DNA from: Smittium culicis
Lineage: Eukaryota; Kickxellomycota; Harpellomycetes; Harpellales; Legeriomycetaceae
DNA length: 25,790 bases
Direction of reading: 5' to 3'
Assembly: GCA_001970855.1 (NCBI GenBank)
Contig: LSSN01005955.1
Coordinates: 1 to 25,790 of the forward strand
A program made the translations under genes and the position numbers. Below, in pieces: positions 20,246 through 25,790 of the stretch. The notes under the pieces are model-generated. The model did not search any database. It saw only the letters and a list, made by a program, of their open reading frames with translations, and was not told where the DNA came from. Position 1 is the first letter of the stretch, and each line of letters starts with the position of its first letter.

Positions 20246-22087
20246 TTATACAGCATTAAAGATAGATCGAGATACTATGACTTTCATTATCTCATTTGTT
20301 CCTTCAAGAATTTGATGTACTCTCGTGTCGCGCATAAATTGTTGAACTGGGTAGTCTTTCAAGTATCCATAACCACCATGAAGTTGTAGGCTTCTGTTGC
20401 AGATATCGAAACAGGTATCTGTGGCAAACTGTTTAGCCATAGCTACTGCCGCAGTTATGGTTGATTTAGGGTACCCTCCACTACCATCTAGTAGTATAGC
20501 CGCCTGTCTAACTGCCGTTCGTGAAGCAAATAGTCCTGAAGCCATTGAAGCAACTTCAAATTGGGTATTTTGAAATTTACTAATTGGCTGCCCAAATTGT
20601 TCTCTAGAGCTACAATAGTCTACAGTTTGTTCTATGCTCATCTGTGCAGCTCCTAAGCTACACGACGCTATGTTGATACGGCCTCCATCTAGACCCATCA
20701 TTGCATATTTGAATCCTTGTCCTTCAACTCCGCCAAGTAAGTTTTCTTTAGGAACTTTACAGTTTTCAAAAATAACCATCCTTGTTGGCTGAGAGTTCCA
20801 CCCAACCTTACTTTCCTTTTTACCAAAGCTTAATCCTTCAGAAGATTTAGGAACTAGAAGTGTCGATATTCCTTTAGGCCCTGGTCCTCCAGTACGTGCC
20901 ATTACAATGTACATATCTGAATCTCCACCATTGCTAATAAACGCTTTGGTTCCATTTAAAACATATTCGTTATTAACAAGGCTAGCTGTAGTTTTGATAG
21001 ACGTAGCATCACTGCCTGAATTTGGCTCTGTTAGACAGTATGAACCCAAATACTCCATGCTACATAACTTTTCTAAGTATAGGTCCTTTTGACTCTGAGT
21101 GCCAAATGTATCAATCATCCATGAACACATACTAGTTAATTCGATATTAGGTTGGATTAAGGAATAAGTTAAATTGAAACGAGTTTAAGAAAATTAGATT
21201 TTATTTATCTAAAATGAATCGAAATCATCGCTTTTAAATAATAATATGAGCAATGTTTACTTGTGTATCGATAAATACGCTGTTGTGGAAACGCATCCTT
21301 TACTCAAAGCTTCAAAAACTACTGAAGCAGACTCTCTGCCTAGATAATTTTAAAGTTTTTAGTTCATTATCTCATAAAATTATATATTAAACTCACTTAG
21401 ACCCACACCGCCACTTTCCTCGCTTACGTACAACTTGCCTATTAGTATGATAAAATAAGTAAGCTATGCATAATAAATAAATTTGGGTAGTAATCTCTAA
21501 CCAAAACCGAGTTGAGCAGCCTCGTTCAAAGTGTCCCTGCACATATACTCTTCAATATCCATCTATATATTTAGAATTTGGATATTAATGAAAAATAAAA
21601 ATGAAATATGCTTTTTGAGTAACTGAAAGTGTTTAAATAAAATAAAATAAAAATAATTGAATTTACCTTGCTCATTATAGGGCTGAGTTTTTCGATGGCA
21701 AACCCTGAAGCTAGATCATACAGTTCCTTTTGCTCATCTATTTTTCAATTAATTTAATTATATCATGTATTTTAGGAAAATTTGATACCTAGAACAAAAT
21801 AAGATTGAAATTATAAGATTTCGGGGAGAGGAGTACCTGATAGCCCTACTAGCGCTGTATAAATAAGTGATAGATTTGGAATTGTTATTGTAAAAAGTAT
21901 GAGTAAAAATATACATCTTTATCAACTATATATCGATATAAAATAAATAAATTGATTTACGATCGATTGCAGTGCTAGCAACATTCAAGTTTCGCGACAA
22001 GATCGACTTGTTTATCCTTTTTGTCGAAGCTTTGATGCCTATTCTATTAGAGATAAGGCAGTTTCTTGAGTTGAAGAATCGGATCAT
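20246..22087 (-). CDS. ACAD8: Isobutyryl-CoA dehydrogenase-like acyl-CoA dehydrogenase, mitochondrial, 427 aa
   Basis: FAD enzyme expected to oxidise isobutyryl-CoA to methacrylyl-CoA in valine breakdown, passing electrons to ETF in the mitochondrial matrix. Seven exons on the minus strand: 22087-21961, 21854-21837 (18 nt), 21737-21667, 21562-21502, 21438-21397, 21339-21261 and 21131-20246. Introns are 106, 99, 104, 63, 57 and 129 nt, all GT-AG, all in phase. The first 40 residues (MIRFFNSRNCLISNR...) are rich in Arg, Lys, Ser and Asn and lack acidic residues: a matrix-targeting peptide. Then come AIDPLVGLSDEQKEL, LGFGKLYV and GLSRESASVVFEA, which follow human ACAD8 without gaps. YCLTEPNSGSD (164-174) is the first ACAD signature. 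QLHGGYGYLKDYPVQQFMRD (382-401) is the second. Glu409 in ILEGTNEIM is the catalytic base at the C-terminal position typical of most ACADs. The length fits (human precursor 415). Confusion with 2-methyl-branched or short-chain ACADs is possible but less likely given the N-terminal match. Confidence 0.88.
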
Positions 22088-25000
22088 TTTAACTAAGCTT
22101 GTTACAAAGGCTGTGTTTATTAGAGATAATATTATACTATATTATACAGACTAACTTTATACTTGTTATATATATTCCTTATTAAGGCTTTATAAAGACA
22201 GAACAAAAAGATAAAACTTCGTCGCCCAATAAATCTGCAATTTAGTTCAACATTCATGATAGTATTTCCCCCATTTTCCCATTTACCCCGTTTTTACTTG
22301 ATTGGTGCCTCTATTTGAACACATGCGTAAATAGCTCAATTTACACTACAATTAAGTTGTATCTTGTGATACTTTTTTTTTTTTTAAATCTCGGAATTTT
22401 ATTGAAGTATCTTGCGATAATTAAAACATTTCTGACCCGTTCTGTTAAGCAACAATAATAAGACTTATACCTAGATACAATTGTGCATACTTAATTTTAA
22501 TAACATTTTTTATTTTAAAGATTTCTATTGGAGCTGCATTTATTTATGCTTCCAACTAATTAAAAAAAATAATATGCTCTTATTGCATTGGGTCAATTTT
22601 TATTATTGTTAAATCCTGTTTCAATCAAGTTTTCAATTTTCATTTTCTTACTAAAAGATTTGTAGAAAAAATCAGAAACTAAATAAGCAATGGCAAGTTT
22701 TATTGATCAACTTTAATATATATTTGGTAGAGCAATTAAATCATTTTTAAATTGTTGTAAATATTTAAAAATTCATCATTGCTATCTTATTTAAAAATGT
22801 AATATTTCAGTTAATGTTTAAATGCTTACCCTTTTTAAAAAATAGTCCCTGTATAGAATTTATTTTAAATATTTATAATCTCGGAATATATATGTATCAC
22901 TAGGAACTTTTTTATATCCATGTACAAACTTTATAGTTAGAATTTTAACAAGAATTATATTTTCATTTTTATTAATCTTATAAGCAAATTGAAAATATTT
23001 TAATCTTAATCTTAAAGTGATATGGATATTGATTTAGAAGCTTTCATAAATTAGCTAATATATCTAAATCGTAAATAAACTCAAAAGAATAGCATGCAGA
23101 TAAAAGAGGTTTGAAATATTAAACAACATATAGAATTATAGGATGTGAGATCGGCGAATATTTAATAGAGTAAATTATTGATGATTTTATATTGAGTAAT
23201 AAAAAACTATTAAATATTTTCTGTAAAAATAATAAGTCAAGTTTCAGTTTTAGAATATGGAATTCAGGCTTGTGCCACAAATTTCTATAAAAATAAATGA
23301 AATTAAATATAGTTCATTTAAAAGTTTAAATTACACTTTTTATGTTTGGTAGTCTTTTTTACAAAATCTATTTAAATGATATATTTTAAAATCTGTAAAA
23401 AAATTGTTTACTATTATATATGATTTTTTTTAAAAAAAAGTGGGAAAAATTAATCATTTTTTCGATTTACTTTAATTTATTTTAAATAATTCCCATCTAT
23501 TTATGGCATCATGGTTTTTATAATCTATTGTGATCAAAAAGGAAATTTTATGTCAATCGGATTGACGTTTTTCGTCACAAAAATTACGAAATCAGATTTC
23601 ATAGATTTTAAGTCAATAAATTCTTGAAAAAATAATCTAATTTCTCATTTTTTTTTATATTTTACTTGTGTATATTTTATTTTCATTAAGATAAAAAAAT
23701 TATATATATACTTGCTTCAATATTAGAAGTCTTATACATTTTTATTTAAAATTATAATCCTCACATAATCTGTGTCTGCTTCCCTTCATTTTTTTGAGAG
23801 GAGATGGTGAGTTTTTTAATTTTTCTAAAAAAGAATTTTTTTGTGAGATTGAATTATACTTTTAAATTTAGATAGAATATTAAATGAACTATATTAATAA
23901 GAAATAAAACTCTAAATTATAATTTTTTTTTCTAGATAATTTAATATTCTATTTTTATTCCTGTAAATTAGCATAAAGATTAACTTGAAATTTGATAAAT
24001 TATTGGAATTTTCATAAACTCAAATACTAAGGCCATTGAAAAAATTATGGATTATAATTTTTTCAGGTCAAACTTTAACTTAATATGTGTATTTAAATTT
24101 TAATAGTAGAATAAATATTATAAAAAAATTAATTTATGCTTTTATATATATCTTAAACTCGAATGAAAATTGTGATACTTATGAATTTATTGATAAATAG
24201 TATTACAGAATTTTTTTATAGAAATAATCAATTATATATGTAAATTTACCAAAACTTATACCTATCTAATTTTACACAATTATCAACATCAGTATCAATT
24301 TCAATATATGTTATTAATATATAAAAAATTGAAATTTTTATGATTAATAAGTTTATTTCCTCATTTTCTGCATATATAATCAAGCTAGGAAATTTTAATA
24401 AAAAATACTTTGAAAACTTGATCTATAAAAATTCAATTCTTTTATTAGAAAAGTAAAGATTATGATTATTGCATGTGTCAAACTTATATTAATTTCTTTC
24501 GATTACTTCTACTTCAGCGAACATATGTTTAAAGATGCTAAAAAAAACCTATTAATTTTCTCATAGAATGTACAGAAATAATTTATAGAGCATAATGTAT
24601 AAGATAAAAGCTCTTATATGATTTTTTTAGAATTTAAAAACAGGTTCATCATTTATTTCCAGTATTGACCTTCAAAATCATAATTTTTTCTAAAAATATT
24701 TTATAATTTGTACCAATTAAAGTGTTGTTGCAAATAGTGAAAAATTCCCTGTAATCTCAAAATAAAATAATAAATAATAAAAACAATATGACAAAAGAAA
24801 CCATGAATAAATAAGAAATCAACTCATTGTTAATTGAATTTAGGAGTGTAATATAAAAATACAGAAATAAAAAAAAATACTAGTACATAAATTAAATTTG
24901 ATAAAAATAATATTATATAAAAAATCTGCAATACAACTTAAATTGCCAGGTTTGGTCAAAATAGATATTATTGGCATAATTAATCATATAAAATACTAGA

Positions 25001-25191
25001 AATTAGCTATGATACATGTTAATAGATATTATAAATCTCGAAATAATAACTATATAAATCAAAATAGAAAATAAAAATAAGTAAAAACTAGTAGAAAGCA
25101 GTAAAAAATAATGAAAAAAAATTAAAGCCTATTAAATACTTTAAAATTATGAATCAATTTAAAAAGTTAAAAAAATATTAAAAATATAAAT
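22088..25191. other. AT-rich gene desert
   Basis: About 3.1 kb left of the retroelement end holds no open frame of note on either strand and no RNA gene signature. The word TCTCGGAA occurs near 22391 and 22881 as in MITE copy C, but no further match could be followed. The first 200 bases next to ACAD8 should contain its promoter. Confidence 0.55.
22163..22305 (-). promoter_or_regulatory. ACAD8: ACAD8 promoter candidate
   Basis: Reading on the minus strand, a CCAAT box (22301-22305) lies about 214 bases and a TATATATA run (22167-22175) about 80 bases before the start codon. A C-rich run (22268-22288 on +) lies between them, so the coding strand is G-rich there, unlike the C-rich leaders of the plus-strand genes. 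All are short words and could be chance. Confidence 0.3.
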
Positions 25192-25328
25192 TTGCAACTG
25201 ACCCCCTCCGCCACTCTAGCAGCTCCATACCGACTTGGCGTTGGTTCAAGGGAGCTGGTGAATCACTAATACTTTGCATTATAAATGTTCTAGGCACGGG
25301 GATGATGTTCAAAAATCTGGTCGGCTGT

Positions 25329-25345
25329 GCCAGCTCAAAGCTGGC
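25329..25345 (-). other. Perfect hairpin over the LINE stop codon
   Basis: GCCAGCT-CAA-AGCTGGC on the plus strand is a 7-bp perfect stem with a 3-base loop; on the element's sense strand the TGA stop lies at the loop and the start of the second arm. 3'-end stem-loops are recognised by the reverse transcriptase in some LINE families, which makes this worth noting, though chance is possible. Confidence 0.45.
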
Positions 25346-25790
25346 TCAAAGATTGTTTAGACTCCCCCCTAAGGAGTTTGACAACTAGCCCCAACCGGGT
25401 TTCGCTGAAATTTGAAAGTAAAATTTTTTCGTCAGAGCGGATCGGCGTCGGTATGAACCGGCCGATCGTCGTTGTTCGGTGATTTCGCCACCGGCTGCAG
25501 CTCAGAAGTATGTGGTCGACCGTCTCAGGCACACACAAGTTGTAGCAGGGGCAAAAATTTTTGAATTTTTGGTCGACGATTTTCATGTTCGACAGGCGCT
25601 GGGCAGTCCGGAATGTGCCCATACGCATTTTTCCAATGTCCTGAAGGCCCAGTTTCAGGTCCGGATACATAGCTTGAAGGTCAACCCAGTTGCCTTTATT
25701 GCCGATTTTCCTGTCCACCGTCCACCGGTGGATGGCAGACCGGTTATTTCGTCGTTTCCGGTCGACTATCGTGATGATAGTCTGACCGTT
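25335..25790 (-). CDS. C-terminal end of LINE pol protein with zinc-binding motif (partial)
   Basis: The minus-strand frame is open from the window edge to a TGA at 25335-25337, 151 residues, with no start codon expected because the 5' part is outside. It contains an RMGTFRTAQRL segment followed by CPCYNLC...ETVDHILLSC and SRWRNHR. A C-P-x-C ... E-T-x-x-H-x-L-x-x-C pattern after an R-x-G-x-x-R-T segment is typical of the zinc-binding region found after the reverse transcriptase in many LINE elements; here the first Cys pair is spaced C-x-C rather than C-x2-C. No stop or frameshift is seen, so this end may be intact. The assignment rests on the motif and the compositional contrast; the clade is not determined. 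Confidence 0.7.
   Translation of the reverse strand, partial: NGQTIITIVDRKRRNNRSAIHRWTVDRKIGNKGNWVDLQAMYPDLKLGLQDIGKMRMGTFRTAQRLSNMKIVDQKFKNFCPCYNLCVPETVDHILLSCSRWRNHRTTTIGRFIPTPIRSDEKILLSNFSETRLGLVVKLLRGESKQSLSQL

Larger units (their letters stand above)
25192..25790 (-). mobile_element. 3' end of a non-LTR (LINE-type) retrotransposon, cut by the window edge
   Basis: Composition changes abruptly from almost pure A/T to GC-rich at about 25192-25201, marking the 3' junction of the element on the minus strand. The coding part (25335-25790) is the C-terminal end of the pol protein, followed by about 140 bases of 3' untranslated sequence. No clear poly-A tail was seen at the junction. The 5' part, with the reverse transcriptase and endonuclease, would lie to the right of the window. 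Confidence 0.7.

Noticed and set aside
20246..21130. ACAD8 as a 294-residue, N-terminally truncated pseudogene
   Set aside because: Six upstream exons with GT-AG borders and matching phases restore the full N-terminal part, including the targeting peptide.
21972..22154. 60-codon plus-strand frame left of 22154
   Set aside because: It is the complement of ACAD8 exon 1, which encodes a matrix-targeting peptide and splices in phase.
22380..22930. Further MITE copies suggested by TCTCGGAA near 22391 and 22881
   Set aside because: Only this word and A/T-rich surroundings match; no end sequence or second block could be aligned.
25235..25260. GGTTCAAG resembling a tRNA B box
   Set aside because: No matching A box, acceptor stem or cloverleaf; it lies in the 3' untranslated part of the LINE.

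Overview
The window looks like nuclear DNA of a very AT-rich, early-diverging fungus. The reasons are: four protein genes separated by long AT deserts; short GT-AG introns of 57-165 nt; a valine-pathway acyl-CoA dehydrogenase with a mitochondrial targeting peptide; a fungal-type Sec7/PH Arf exchange factor; and a non-LTR retrotransposon end. Gut fungi of the Kickxellomycotina (Smittium-like) fit the style, but that placement is inference, not something the sequence proves.

Layout. 1-3538 is an AT desert with no recognisable gene. 3539-5170 holds two copies of a TTAA-flanked ~195-bp MITE-like family and a less AT-rich, ORF-poor spacer with 13 CCAAT/ATTGG pentamers and two hairpins. A pyrimidine-rich leader (5281-5547) runs into a 2134-residue Sec7-domain protein (5548-12045, +, one intron). 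After a 1.3 kb spacer comes endonuclease III, NTH1 (13356-14315, +, no intron), which converges on an alpha/beta hydrolase of the YheT/EMB8/Eht1 family (14661-16490, -, five exons, 431 aa). 16491-20245 is a second desert with more MITE copies, three of them adjoining at 18199-18857. Isobutyryl-CoA dehydrogenase, ACAD8 (20246-22087, -, seven exons, 427 aa), follows. 22088-25191 is a third desert. The right edge (about 25192-25790) is a GC-rich 3' end of a LINE-type element on the minus strand, cut by the window.

The genes do not form a pathway: membrane-traffic signalling (Arf GEF), base-excision repair, lipid/ester hydrolysis and mitochondrial valine breakdown. I rebuilt the split genes by hand from splice sites, reading phase and family sequence; no transcript data were available. 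The most unusual features are the MITE family, an 18-nt microexon in ACAD8, a Glu-to-Asp change at the Sec7 catalytic finger, a steep strand-composition gradient along the Sec7 gene, a GC island over the NTH1 catalytic core with four SUMO-consensus motifs in its tail, and the structured CCAAT-rich spacer. I found no clearly new multi-gene system.
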